A DNA stretch of 64,000 bases from Erythrobacter sp. 3-20A1M (GTDB lineage Bacteria; Pseudomonadota; Alphaproteobacteria; Sphingomonadales; Sphingomonadaceae). Every line of letters starts with the position of its first letter. Within the stretch, counting starts at the first letter, position 1. The DNA lies in assembly GCF_018636735.1 (NCBI RefSeq), contig NZ_CP045200.1:2634001-2698000 (forward strand). The letters are read 5' to 3'. The translations under genes and the position numbers were made by a program. Shown piece by piece: positions 29,669 to 38,662 of this stretch. The notes under the pieces are model-generated. The model was not told where the DNA came from and searched no databases. It saw only the letters and a list, made by a program, of their open reading frames with translations.

Positions 29669-30501
29669 CGCGCCCTGTCCCCCGTCAGAACATGCTCGCC
29701 GCCCGCGATAATCAGTTCGCCATTGGGCCCGATTAGATAGTGCGGATCATCGCGCATCAATTCGGCAAAGGCGGTATCCAGCGCGGCATGGTCTTCGCGG
29801 CAGTTTTGCTCCGTGGTGGCAATCTCGTCGTCCACCGACAAGCGATTAGCATCGGCCCGATGGGTTCCGAACAATGTCGCGCAAGACGCCAAACCCTGCC
29901 ACGTCTCCGCCGCGAACTGCACATGCCGGTCACCGGGGCTGGAGCTAGCTGTTTGGCCGTTGATTGCGCGGATGGTCCATTTCGTGCCGACAAGGTCCTG
30001 GGGAACCACGCCGGAAACGGGGATACGCATCGGATCGGGGGAACGATCCTGCCCGTTTGCCGTGTCGCTACGCACCAGTTCGATAACATGATCGCGCGAG
30101 CGCAAGCGTAAATTTTCGCCGGATAGCCGGACTTGCGGATAGGCTCGGAACAGCTCTGCCACGGCGTTCTCCCATCTGCCGACAGGGTCGAGGCACGCCA
30201 TCGCATCGCCGCCCCAGCTATGCACCGCGATGCGCCCCTGAGCATAGAGAGCCGGACCGCCAAAGCTGTTGCAGCCCACCGATCCACCTGCCGCGTCCGT
30301 GGAGAGAGCAAGGTAGGGTTCGCTGCCCGAAACCGGCAGGGTTTCGCCATCGATGCTGGTAATGCGCCACCTGCCGGTGATATCCTCCAGCGTAGGAACT
30401 GTTTCCCCGGCAGTTTCTGCAGCGACATTACCGGTCTGCTGGTCAGCCTGCGGGTTGCAGGCGGCGAGCGCCATGAACAGCAGAATGACGGGAAGTCTCA
30501 T
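29665..30501 (-). CDS. Lipoprotein with two META-like domains
   Basis: A 278-residue lipoprotein (MALAAC). The first META/HslJ-like domain starts 'EDITGRWRITSIDGETLPVSGSEPYLALS' and includes 'GSVGCNSFGG' and 'AMACLDPVGRWENAVAELF', both typical of META folds. The second starts 'DLVGTKWTIRAINGQTA' with 'GLASCATLFG' and 'TEQNCREDHAALDTAFAELM'. Each has the usual pair of Cys. META domains are small beta-rich modules in secreted and outer-membrane proteins, with unclear function. It overlaps both neighbours by 4 bp. Confidence 0.8.
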   Translation of the reverse strand: MRLPVILLFMALAACNPQADQQTGNVAAETAGETVPTLEDITGRWRITSIDGETLPVSGSEPYLALSTDAAGGSVGCNSFGGPALYAQGRIAVHSWGGDAMACLDPVGRWENAVAELFRAYPQVRLSGENLRLRSRDHVIELVRSDTANGQDRSPDPMRIPVSGVVPQDLVGTKWTIRAINGQTASSSPGDRHVQFAAETWQGLASCATLFGTHRADANRLSVDDEIATTEQNCREDHAALDTAFAELMRDDPHYLIGPNGELIIAGGEHVLTGDRAR

Positions 30502-32444
30502 CGCAGAATATCCCTCAGGGTCACATCGCCTTCAGGGAGCGGCACAGTGTATTCGACGTCGGTCGGGCAGCTGCTGGTGCAGATGACATAGGGGAATGTA
30601 TTCGCGTCGATCCATTGCGCGACCTCGGCAACCGCAGGTTCGGTGATCGGCGAGTCGTCCGGCAGGGGGTTGGGGCATGCAATTGCCGCGCTGCCCCAGA
30701 CATTGTTTCCCGCATCCGGCTGCCTGCTCATCGGTGTGCAGCCATCGAAATATGCCACGACTCCGCCATAACCGTTCGGATTGCCGAAATTCGTGCTGCT
30801 ATCATATTCGATCCAGAGCCGGGTGGGATCGGTAAGTTCCCTGTCCCCGATGCGAGTTACGAAATAGCGGCGAACGTCAGGCTGTCGGGCAAGCTCGAAT
30901 GGCTGCCATTGGCCGAACTCCGCCATTTGCTGATCGACACGAAATGTCATCGCTCGCGCATCTTCCACTGTCATGCCAGCGAAACTCGCCGAGCCTAGCA
31001 CATTCGCGCCTTCGACCGCTTCGGCAAGCCTGCCATCAACGATCCGCATCAGTGGCAAAGTCATCTGCAAAACGCGCGTGTCGAAGGACGGCGGATCGCC
31101 TTCCGTCAGGCGCCCCGCCAGATAGCCCGTGCGGCTTGCCAGCAGCAGTATTTCCTCATCCGGCTCGGGCGTGATGACGCTGGAGCGGCTCTTGCCCTCC
31201 AGCGGTGGCATCCGCACGATCAACAGGTCGCCGGTCTGATTACCGCCTCGCCAGCCCTCGCGCACGCGGTATAGGTAATCGAGCGACAAGCCATCGCCGC
31301 GATCGACGGGGCGGATACCTTCGTGCACCGCGCGCACGACGATGGGCGCAATGGCGAGGTTCTCGGCAAGACCGCGTGCCTCTGTGCCCGGAGCAGGCAC
31401 CAGCCCCGCCTCCTGTGCCTGTGCGTAGTGCCACGCGGTCATTCCGGCGAAAGCAAGCGCGCGTGGATTGGCGGTGCTCTCCACGCCGGGCATTCCCTCG
31501 CCGCCGAGCCCGATGGCCCTCAGCGCCAGCCCGACGCGCTGTTCGGCAGGCATCGCTGCCGCCTTTGCGGCAAGCTCTACAGCCCAGGGATACGGCGCGA
31601 TGGCCTCGGCATCGACGCCAAGTTCCGGGTAACGCGCGGCAGGCAGGAGCGTCGCCCGCTCTCTGCCGATCCTAACCGTCATGCGGGTCTCGACCGGATC
31701 GGCGCGGTAGCTGGCTTCGGCACCGAGCTTCGCCAGCTCGTCGCCCAGCGTCTGGACACGGCAGCGCTCACTCATCCGGTAGTATGAGCCACCCGTGCGC
31801 ACTTCCCCGTCGCGGTCGGTGAACCAGCCATTGGCCGCAAAATCGCAGTTTTCCGCATCGACTTTGTATTCTGGCCCAAAGGTGACGCGGGTCATCTCCT
31901 CGCCGCGATAGGGTCTGCCGCGCCTGTCCGCGAGCAACCATTCACCGCGCACGAATTCGTCGCGCGGGACGGTCGCCGCCACATCGACTTTGGCGAACAC
32001 CCATGTCTCGCCGCCTCGCTCGATCCGGATGGTGTCGCCATCGACCGGTACGATGCGCAATTCGCCTGCATCGAAGGGGGCGAGCCGCGCCTGCGGTTGG
32101 CAATGCTCCGCAAGGCTCGTGTAATCGTCCAATGCGTAACGCCCGTCGCCCAGATCGCGCAACTGGCCCTGTGTCAGTTCGCAACCGCTGCCAAAGGAGA
32201 ACATCGGGCTCCAGATGGTGAGCCGGTCTTTCGGCGAGACGCCCGGGCCGGACACCGGCCGCCACTCGCCATAGAGCGCCTTTACGGCATCGGTCATCGG
32301 TGCGCGCGCCTCCGGTCCGGGAGGAGGTGGCGCAGGAGGCAAAGGCATATCTGCCGGTTCGCGCGAAGGGGCGGAAGTGGCGCAACCGGTCAGCAGCAAT
32401 CCGCTAGCCAGAACTGCACCGAGGGCAGCAAGGTCGATCTTCAC
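30498..32444 (-). CDS. Large lipoprotein with tandem META-like N-terminal regions
   Basis: A 648-residue lipoprotein (lipobox LLTGC) with a Pro-rich linker. Two beta-rich regions begin 'YGEWRPVSGPG' (about residues 58-155) and 'RGEWLLADRRGRPYRG' (about 167-260), each with conserved Cys/Gly spacing like META domains ('FGSGCELTQG', 'DAENCDFAANGWF'). The C-terminal 350 residues are unrecognised, with late Cys in 'YFDGCTPMSRQ' and 'AIACPNPLPDD' and a cluster 'VICTSSCPTDVEY'. The start is GTG at 32444, overlapping the previous stop (GTGA). Exported to a membrane surface; role unknown. Confidence 0.72.
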   Translation of the reverse strand: MKIDLAALGAVLASGLLLTGCATSAPSREPADMPLPPAPPPPGPEARAPMTDAVKALYGEWRPVSGPGVSPKDRLTIWSPMFSFGSGCELTQGQLRDLGDGRYALDDYTSLAEHCQPQARLAPFDAGELRIVPVDGDTIRIERGGETWVFAKVDVAATVPRDEFVRGEWLLADRRGRPYRGEEMTRVTFGPEYKVDAENCDFAANGWFTDRDGEVRTGGSYYRMSERCRVQTLGDELAKLGAEASYRADPVETRMTVRIGRERATLLPAARYPELGVDAEAIAPYPWAVELAAKAAAMPAEQRVGLALRAIGLGGEGMPGVESTANPRALAFAGMTAWHYAQAQEAGLVPAPGTEARGLAENLAIAPIVVRAVHEGIRPVDRGDGLSLDYLYRVREGWRGGNQTGDLLIVRMPPLEGKSRSSVITPEPDEEILLLASRTGYLAGRLTEGDPPSFDTRVLQMTLPLMRIVDGRLAEAVEGANVLGSASFAGMTVEDARAMTFRVDQQMAEFGQWQPFELARQPDVRRYFVTRIGDRELTDPTRLWIEYDSSTNFGNPNGYGGVVAYFDGCTPMSRQPDAGNNVWGSAAIACPNPLPDDSPITEPAVAEVAQWIDANTFPYVICTSSCPTDVEYTVPLPEGDVTLRDILR

Positions 32445-33664
32445 GGCAAGGTGCCCTGACGGTTGCCAGCGCCGCCGTTGAGCAGCCAGATGTCACGCTC
32501 GATCCGCTGCATGGTGGCGAAGACGGCGGCTTCGTCGGTCCCATCCACCTGCGGCAGCCGATCGGCAGTGCGATCGAGCGGGGCGACGCGCGACACGAAG
32601 GACTGGCTGGCCAGGGCGTGTGGATCGCCCGCTACTTCGACCGCAATGAGGCGCGGAGTGCCCGTCGCCTGCTGCACATCGCGCACCGAGCGAGTGAATG
32701 CCTGCGCGACTTCATAGCCGAGCCCGGTACCATAGCGCTGCATCGGGGAGAGCTTTGCGCGCAGGAATTCCGCTGCGCCGTGATGCGGATCGCCGATCCG
32801 GTCACGCAGGCTCTGGGCTAGATAGTCATCTGCTTTTTCGAGCCACGGCAAGGTCTGCTCATGCGGTGACGGTCGCACCTCTTCGATGAAATTACCGCGC
32901 GCATAATAAGCCGCGCGGATCGTCGCCCCGGCGGCACGCAGATCGCGCTCGACCCGCACAGGATCGCTGCCCGGTGTGAGGTAGAGCACATCCTGAGCCT
33001 GTGCCGCTTCTGGCGCAGCAGCGGCCATGCGCACCGACCAGAGCCAGAAATCATCGTCTGACAAGGTCACCGGCACAAAGCCGAAGGCGGGATGGTTGGG
33101 CGCGGTGGTTTTGCCATCGCTCATCGTGAGCCTGTTGAGCACCCGCCCTTCCGCATCGCGCAAGACGAGGTAGAAGCGCCCGGTGTCGGCCATGAGCGCA
33201 GGCGGGCTGCAACTGGTCATGGGCGGCGATGGTGGCGGGGGACTGCCGGGAGCGGTCGCCTGCGGAAAAAGTAAAGTGGGCCGTTCCTCCGTATAGCTGA
33301 ACGGCGCGACCTGCCCGGTTTCGCTGGTAAAGTGCTGCAAGGGGGCGTTGAAAATCCGCTCCTTGTCCGGCGAAAAGGTCAGCGGACTACCAAACACGGT
33401 AAAGCGGTCGGCGCTGTTGCCTTTGAAGCGGGCGATCGCGCGCAAGGTAATGATGCCGGTGGGCCGCGCATCCATTGCCCGGGTTCCGTCATCTTCGACC
33501 AGCACCAGATCGGCATAGGTCGCAGCGGCCAGCATCTCTTTCGCGAAATACTGGCCACTGGCATAGCCGACCTCTTCAGGGCGCTGCGCGTAAACGCAGG
33601 CCAGCGCAGTTTGCGGCAACGCCAGACCGGCAAGTGCGACGGACGCCAGAACTGAGCGCATCAT
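32441..33664 (-). CDS. Exported protein with NTR/TIMP-like N-terminal region
   Basis: A 407-residue protein with a signal peptide ending ALPQTALA and a mature start at CVYAQRPEE. 'ATYADLVLVEDDGT', 'GIITLRAIARFKGNSADRFTVFGSPLTF', a paired Cys region 'PMTSCSPPALM' and 'GRFYLVLRDAEG' follow the order seen in netrin/TIMP-like domains (N-terminal Cys, 'A-D-V' strand, 'LKG' strand, Cys, 'YLV' strand). The match is by eye and tentative. The remaining 200 residues are Ala-rich and helical. It overlaps both neighbours by 4 bp. A protease-inhibitor or surface-binding role is speculation supported only by the nearby serpin. Confidence 0.65.
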   Translation of the reverse strand: MMRSVLASVALAGLALPQTALACVYAQRPEEVGYASGQYFAKEMLAAATYADLVLVEDDGTRAMDARPTGIITLRAIARFKGNSADRFTVFGSPLTFSPDKERIFNAPLQHFTSETGQVAPFSYTEERPTLLFPQATAPGSPPPPSPPMTSCSPPALMADTGRFYLVLRDAEGRVLNRLTMSDGKTTAPNHPAFGFVPVTLSDDDFWLWSVRMAAAAPEAAQAQDVLYLTPGSDPVRVERDLRAAGATIRAAYYARGNFIEEVRPSPHEQTLPWLEKADDYLAQSLRDRIGDPHHGAAEFLRAKLSPMQRYGTGLGYEVAQAFTRSVRDVQQATGTPRLIAVEVAGDPHALASQSFVSRVAPLDRTADRLPQVDGTDEAAVFATMQRIERDIWLLNGGAGNRQGTLP

Positions 33665-36027
33665 TGCTTTTCTCCTGATTGTTCGAGGCCCAATGCGCGC
33701 TGGATCGGGGCGATCCTTTCCCGCAATTCGTCGAGCGGGATCGGTTCCGGATAATTCGTGACGGGAAGCGCCATCCCGTCGACGTCGATCTGCGACGGGG
33801 CCATCCAGCTGACCGCAACATACCAGTCCCCGTCGCTGCGCGCCGCGCCTTCGCCGCCCTGAACATAGGCGGCATGGGTGTAGAGCGCGTCGCTCAGATG
33901 CAGAATCCAGCGCGATCCCGGTTCCAGCGAAGTCGGCAAGCCGGGCAGCAACGACGGTTCATCATTGCTTTGCCCATAGCGGGTCACGCCCGCCTCATCG
34001 GTCCGTTCGCCCGAAGCAAGCCGCTGTCGCAATTCCTCGCCCGGCCTGGCATCGCCCTTCAAGACCTCTACCACACGCCAGCGCACCGTGGAGGCAAAGC
34101 CGTCGCCGCCCGCATCGGCGAGGTCGATGGCAACCGGTTCGGCCACGACGATATCGGTGGCGGTGAGAGCGCGCTTCTCGATCGTCTGGCGCCCGTTCAT
34201 GTCTTCCAGTGCTTCGATGGGATCGAAGCCGGCGGCGCGCAATGTCTGGATTTCCTGTAGGGTATAGCCGCTGGCGATCAGCCAGTGCGTCTGCTGGAGC
34301 GAGCCGGCCCTGGACGGTTTGCGTGCCACCCAGATGCTGGAGTTGTGATCGGTCGGCGAAGGCTCGGGCCGCATGATAGGCGTTTCTTCCACCAGCGCGC
34401 GGATAGTGGCGAAGTCAGGATGCGCTTCCAGCGGATACCAGATCGCTTCGGGATCGCGGCGCAGCGGAATATCCTGCCGGTAGATCGCGCTCTGATTGTC
34501 CGCCATGATCCGCACCAATGGCGGAAAGGTGATCTTGCCCGCCACCGCTGCTTGCGAGAGCGCGGCAAGGTCTGCGGGATAGAGGTCAACAAAGCCGCCG
34601 ATTTCCTCGATACTTACCCGCGCGTCCAGCCCGGCCGCCGCGATCTGCGCGGCAATGTCCGCTCGCGCGGCTTCCAGCGCTGTTCCGCCTTGCGGCACGA
34701 CCTGCCCGGTGACGAAGGGGCGCAGTGTCTCCGGCACCAGTTCGTCTCTGGTCAGCACATCGGTGTGGAACATATGCGCGGCGCCCTGATCCTCGTTGAC
34801 GTAGATGCTGGCGATCACATCGCCATGTTCGGCGAGCGCGTGCGCCCGCCACGCCTTCAGTTCGGCCACCCGTGCCATATCGGCGGCATAGTCTGCTTCG
34901 GCAGCCGCGCGGCTGCCGAGTTCCTGCGTGCGGCCAGCGATGGCGGCATCGCGTCGTTGCTTGTCCCACACTTCGCGCGGGACGATGCCGCGCACGACGC
35001 GATAGGGGCCGGGACAGCTATCCGCGCCCACAACATCATTCGGCGGCGCAACTTCGCCAGGTTGCAGGCCCATCAGCACCACATCGCTGTCAGCATAGAC
35101 CTTTGCGCCGGAAAAACGGTTCATCACTGCTACCTTGCCGGAATCGGTCAGGTCGAGCGCCATGCTCTGTTCCCAGACCGCAATCCTCGGCTCCTCACCT
35201 TCGGGCGAGAGCCACAGGCAACCATCGCGCAATTCGAGGCGTGCAGGCACGTCTGGAACGCCGACCAATGTGCGCGCCATCCCGTCAGTGCGGTAGGCGA
35301 ACTGAGGGAAACCCTTAACCCGCGCATCGCCGGGTGGAACGGGCGGCGCAGCGATCGGAAACGGATCGGGTTCCTCGAACACCACGAAGTCGGGCAGTTC
35401 AATCTCGCCGCGTGCCGCCGCCTGCCGGATCGGGTCGGCACTCTGGCCCAGCCTGACCTCGATCTTGCCGGTGGCTTCGTTCCCGCCCATGCCGAACCAG
35501 TTCACGCTCAGCGCTTGAAGATCGCGCATCAGCTGGTCCTGTGCCGCGCGCAGTTCGGTGAGGCTCGGTCCGGGGCGATCGACCGGGACATAAAGCGGAT
35601 CGCTGGTGTATTTCGCCAGTGTCGACGCCGCATCGCGGGTGAAGGCGACCATCACGCCATAGGTCGGGCGATGCTGGATCCAGAGCCCTGCAAAGGTGTC
35701 GCCTTCCTTTTCGTGAAGCGTTTGCGCCAGCAGACCGAGGGAATCGTCCGGCGCGGGTGGCGGAGGCGGTGGCCCCGGCTCGGTGCGCGGGCCGATGGCG
35801 CCGCGGTTCTGGATTTCCATCCGCCGCTCTGCCTCTTCCACGCTGACGCAATAAGCGCGCGCATACCAGGCGTTCTCGGAGAACTCGCCTTTGTAATTCT
35901 CGATGGCCTCGATCTCTTCCGCCGTCAGGTTAGGGCAGGTTTCGGTGAGCGGTTTTTGCTCTTGCGCGAAGGCGGGCGATGACAGGGCCAGCGCCATCGC
36001 GCTCGCGCCAAAGAGATTTCGGATCAT
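33661..36027 (-). CDS. Large multidomain exported protein of island operon
   Basis: A 788-residue protein with a standard signal peptide (SSPAFAQ). In order: a short Cys pair (TCPNLTAEE..AYCVSVEE); an alpha/beta region with 'SLTELRAAQDQLMRDLQAL' and 'IELPDFVVFEE'; the shared two-Cys domain ('RLELRDGCLWL' to 'GADSCPGPYRVV', 67 residues between Cys); a second copy of the alpha/beta region ('GGTALEAARADIAAQIAAAGL', 'GKITFPPLVRIM'); and a C-terminal NTR/TIMP-like stretch ('ATDIVVAEPVAIDL', 'VRWRVVEVLKGDARPGEEL', 'GSRWILHLSD'). No enzyme motif is seen. It seems to combine modules found singly in neighbouring genes. Confidence 0.72.
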   Translation of the reverse strand: MIRNLFGASAMALALSSPAFAQEQKPLTETCPNLTAEEIEAIENYKGEFSENAWYARAYCVSVEEAERRMEIQNRGAIGPRTEPGPPPPPPAPDDSLGLLAQTLHEKEGDTFAGLWIQHRPTYGVMVAFTRDAASTLAKYTSDPLYVPVDRPGPSLTELRAAQDQLMRDLQALSVNWFGMGGNEATGKIEVRLGQSADPIRQAAARGEIELPDFVVFEEPDPFPIAAPPVPPGDARVKGFPQFAYRTDGMARTLVGVPDVPARLELRDGCLWLSPEGEEPRIAVWEQSMALDLTDSGKVAVMNRFSGAKVYADSDVVLMGLQPGEVAPPNDVVGADSCPGPYRVVRGIVPREVWDKQRRDAAIAGRTQELGSRAAAEADYAADMARVAELKAWRAHALAEHGDVIASIYVNEDQGAAHMFHTDVLTRDELVPETLRPFVTGQVVPQGGTALEAARADIAAQIAAAGLDARVSIEEIGGFVDLYPADLAALSQAAVAGKITFPPLVRIMADNQSAIYRQDIPLRRDPEAIWYPLEAHPDFATIRALVEETPIMRPEPSPTDHNSSIWVARKPSRAGSLQQTHWLIASGYTLQEIQTLRAAGFDPIEALEDMNGRQTIEKRALTATDIVVAEPVAIDLADAGGDGFASTVRWRVVEVLKGDARPGEELRQRLASGERTDEAGVTRYGQSNDEPSLLPGLPTSLEPGSRWILHLSDALYTHAAYVQGGEGAARSDGDWYVAVSWMAPSQIDVDGMALPVTNYPEPIPLDELRERIAPIQRALGLEQSGEKQ

Positions 36028-37298
36028 TCGGATTTCTCCACGGGTGTCGGGTCGGATATGCGGCCGAAGAAGATCAGTGCGCCGCTCGCACGGTCGCGGA
36101 TGGTCAGGAGGAAGGGCCGGTCGACGATCATGCGCGGCAGATCGTCTGGCAGGCGGCGGGAGCCGGTAACGACGATCTTTACCGTTGTTACCGCCGCCGC
36201 TTCGGTACCTTTCTCGTCCACCCGCAGGAAAGTGGCGTGGGCCACATCGTCGATCGCGAGCGGAGCATTGGCCATCGCGCTAAAATCGGCGCAGCTTCCG
36301 TCAAAGACGCAGGTCATTCCCGCCGCAATCAGCGCGGTCTTTACGCTGCCATCGAAGCGCGCCTCGAAACGCGGCAAGCGCAGCAGAATATTGCGTTCTT
36401 CAATCGAGCCGAGATCGAACTTGCCGTCGCTGCCCTGCATCGAAAGATCAAACGATCCGGCATTCAGATCCCGTTCCCACCGGCGCAGGGTAGCCCCGTC
36501 CTTCGGCAGGAACACCTCCATCGTGAAGCGCCCGTCCTTGCCATAGGGCAATTGCACCGCCTGCCCGTCGCGCGTTTCGCGATAGGCCATCGGCGCGATC
36601 CGCTCCATCATGTAGATCGGCATTTTGGTGCCATCGCCGCGCGTGAATTCGCCCGTGGAGCCATCCTCGAACGGCACCGACCAGTCGGCCTTGAACCACA
36701 CCGCATTGGTGAGCACGGCAGCGGTCAGATCGTTGAACCCGCTCGCATCGACAATCTTCGTGATCCGCTCGCGGGTCTGTTCGCTTACCCAGCCATTGAT
36801 CGTGTCGGCAGAGCCTGCCGGATCGCCGCCGAAATCGACCTGCCGCGCAGTAGCCCCGAAACCTTTTTTCGCCGCGTGCAGATAATCCGGCGCGAAGGAG
36901 AGGTTGTTCGAGAGCCACAGCGCATTGGCGACCGACAGCGCCACCTTGTTATCGCCCGTGCGCGTCAGGAAACGGTCGTAATCCTTCACCAGCAGTTCGG
37001 CCCGGCCTGCCGCGTTCCAGCCCAGCAGATCGCGCATCTCCGCCTCGGTCTGCCCGCGCGCGCCGGGAAGCGCCATGCCCAGGCCCTCGCTCAGCGAGAG
37101 CGGCGAGATGAAGAGATTGTCGTTCGGCTCTGCAGCCTCGGCCAGTTTCGGATAAAGCCGCGCGGCAAGCCGTGCCTGCCCTGCCGTGATATCGTGCGGG
37201 ATGGCCTCGGAAGATGCCATTGTCCCAATCTGCGTTGGCAACGTCGCACAGCCGGCTGCAAGCCCCAGCGTTGCCAGCGAGAGGAAAATGCGTTTCAT
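36024..37298 (-). CDS. Lipoprotein serpin (serine-protease inhibitor)
   Basis: A 424-residue serpin. The ATG at 37298 gives a lipobox LAAGC (Cys17), so it should be membrane-tethered. Serpin landmarks: 'NDNLFISPLSLSEGLGMALPGARGQT' (helix B shutter), 'LTNAVWFKADWSVPF', and the hinge 'DEKGTEAAAVTTV' (from residue 361). C-terminal 'DRPFLLTIRDRASGALIFFGRISDPT' is the serpin signature. The hinge has Gly-Thr and small residues at P15-P9, as required for inhibition. Aligned with antitrypsin, P1 is about Thr378, but a longer P' side (GSRRLPDD) leaves Arg possible. Bacterial serpins are uncommon; the target is unknown. Confidence 0.92.
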   Translation of the reverse strand: MKRIFLSLATLGLAAGCATLPTQIGTMASSEAIPHDITAGQARLAARLYPKLAEAAEPNDNLFISPLSLSEGLGMALPGARGQTEAEMRDLLGWNAAGRAELLVKDYDRFLTRTGDNKVALSVANALWLSNNLSFAPDYLHAAKKGFGATARQVDFGGDPAGSADTINGWVSEQTRERITKIVDASGFNDLTAAVLTNAVWFKADWSVPFEDGSTGEFTRGDGTKMPIYMMERIAPMAYRETRDGQAVQLPYGKDGRFTMEVFLPKDGATLRRWERDLNAGSFDLSMQGSDGKFDLGSIEERNILLRLPRFEARFDGSVKTALIAAGMTCVFDGSCADFSAMANAPLAIDDVAHATFLRVDEKGTEAAAVTTVKIVVTGSRRLPDDLPRMIVDRPFLLTIRDRASGALIFFGRISDPTPVEKSE

Positions 37299-38662
37299 CG
37301 ATCCTGCTCCAGAAATTCGACCAGCCATTCGGGCAAGGGGCGCAAATGGCCTTCAGGCGTTCGGCACAGTCCAAAGCTGAGACTGCTGCCGGGCGGACAT
37401 TCGGATGGGTCCATCACCGGACGCGGCGGCATTTCAACCATCATCGCGCCTGTTATCGGCGGTAAGAGGATGCCGTCCGGGCTGGTCTGCCGATTGGCCT
37501 CGCCTCGCGCGTCGAGCCAATCGAGCGCACGCTCTGCCTGCCGGGCATCGAGGCCGTAACTGTTCTCCAGACTGCGGATCGCATTTGCGCGATCAGTCAC
37601 CTTATCCTGTGCCGCGCGTGCGGCGGCGCTTTCCATGCCTTCGACCTTGATGACCTTGCCCGGCCCGCAGGCGTCGTGGATGGGATCGACCAGCTCGGGT
37701 ATCGTCACCTCGTTGATGGAACCCTGAAACTCGACCTCCTCGCCCACGCGCGCATAGCCGGGTTGCTCGCCGCTGCCATAGGCAAGATACCCTGCGCTAT
37801 CGACGAACAGCTTCGCGCCGAACGGGAACAATACCAGCGCATCGTCCCTGTCCGCGGCGCGGAAGCAGCCGTCCTTCAGCACAATCGTTGCCCGGCTATT
37901 GATGGCGTTGAGCGCGCCTGCAGGGCGATCGTGCCGGGGGAAGACACGCAGGTAGGGCGCGACTTCGTCCTGAACAGCCTGATCCTGCGCAGCCGGGCGT
38001 GGCGGATTGACCAGAGGCACCATCGGCGTCGCGTGAAAGATCAGCTCAACCGGTTCGGGAATGGTCACGCCTTTGCGTTTCACCAGCGCCCGGAATTCGG
38101 CTTCCGAGACGCTGATCTGGGCGGTGACGACCTGTGTGGCAACACCGGTCGACTGGATCACGCGATCATCGCGAAACGTATCCCAAATGAATTCGGCGGC
38201 CGCCATCAGCTCTTGCTGCGACCAGCGCACGGTTTCCCCGCGGAAGGTGGAATTCTTGCTGTACTTGCGCAGCGTGGCAGGGCCATCGCGCAGAAATTCG
38301 AAGACGACGCCAAGTTCGCCTTCATTGTCATAATGCAGGGTCTGAAAGTTCCCACGTTCTTCCCGGCGCAGTCGTTCAGCCAGTGCCTGCACTTCGTCGC
38401 TCACGCTGTTCTGGTAATCGGCAACGCGCATGAATTCCGCATCGGCAGCATCCTGCTCCGCCGTGCGGGGCGCGGGCGGAGACGGCTCTACGGGATCGAA
38501 AGAGGCAGGAGGCGCGGACAGGATTGTCGCAAAGCCGCTTTCGCTGACTTCAGCGCGAAACGGCAACCCGTTGGATGATGGTGGCGCTTCCTTCTCCGGC
38601 GATGCACACGCGGCGGGGCAGGCCAGAGCGATTGCCGCCAGCGGTAAAACTAGGTGCTTCAT
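37295..38662 (-). CDS. Exported protein with two-Cys domain
   Basis: A 455-residue probable lipoprotein (LACPAAC). A Pro-rich linker is followed by an alpha/beta region related to the one in the 788-residue protein ('WSQQELMAAAEFIWDTF', 'AQISVSEAEFRALVKRKGVTIPEPVELIF'). The shared domain 'RATIVLKDGCFRA' to 'PIHDACGPGKVIKV' follows, with 65 residues between Cys. The C-terminal helical tail ends in a Cys pair ('PSECPPGSSLSFGLCRTPEG'). Family not recognised. It overlaps the serpin gene downstream and the small lipoprotein gene upstream by 4 bp each. Confidence 0.75.
   Translation of the reverse strand: MKHLVLPLAAIALACPAACASPEKEAPPSSNGLPFRAEVSESGFATILSAPPASFDPVEPSPPAPRTAEQDAADAEFMRVADYQNSVSDEVQALAERLRREERGNFQTLHYDNEGELGVVFEFLRDGPATLRKYSKNSTFRGETVRWSQQELMAAAEFIWDTFRDDRVIQSTGVATQVVTAQISVSEAEFRALVKRKGVTIPEPVELIFHATPMVPLVNPPRPAAQDQAVQDEVAPYLRVFPRHDRPAGALNAINSRATIVLKDGCFRAADRDDALVLFPFGAKLFVDSAGYLAYGSGEQPGYARVGEEVEFQGSINEVTIPELVDPIHDACGPGKVIKVEGMESAAARAAQDKVTDRANAIRSLENSYGLDARQAERALDWLDARGEANRQTSPDGILLPPITGAMMVEMPPRPVMDPSECPPGSSLSFGLCRTPEGHLRPLPEWLVEFLEQDR

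Noticed and set aside
34285-37559. Long plus-strand open frames (565 and 526 residues) opposite the island operon
   Set aside because: They mirror real genes in high-GC DNA, are rich in Arg, His and Gly without domains, and conflict with strongly supported genes such as the serpin.
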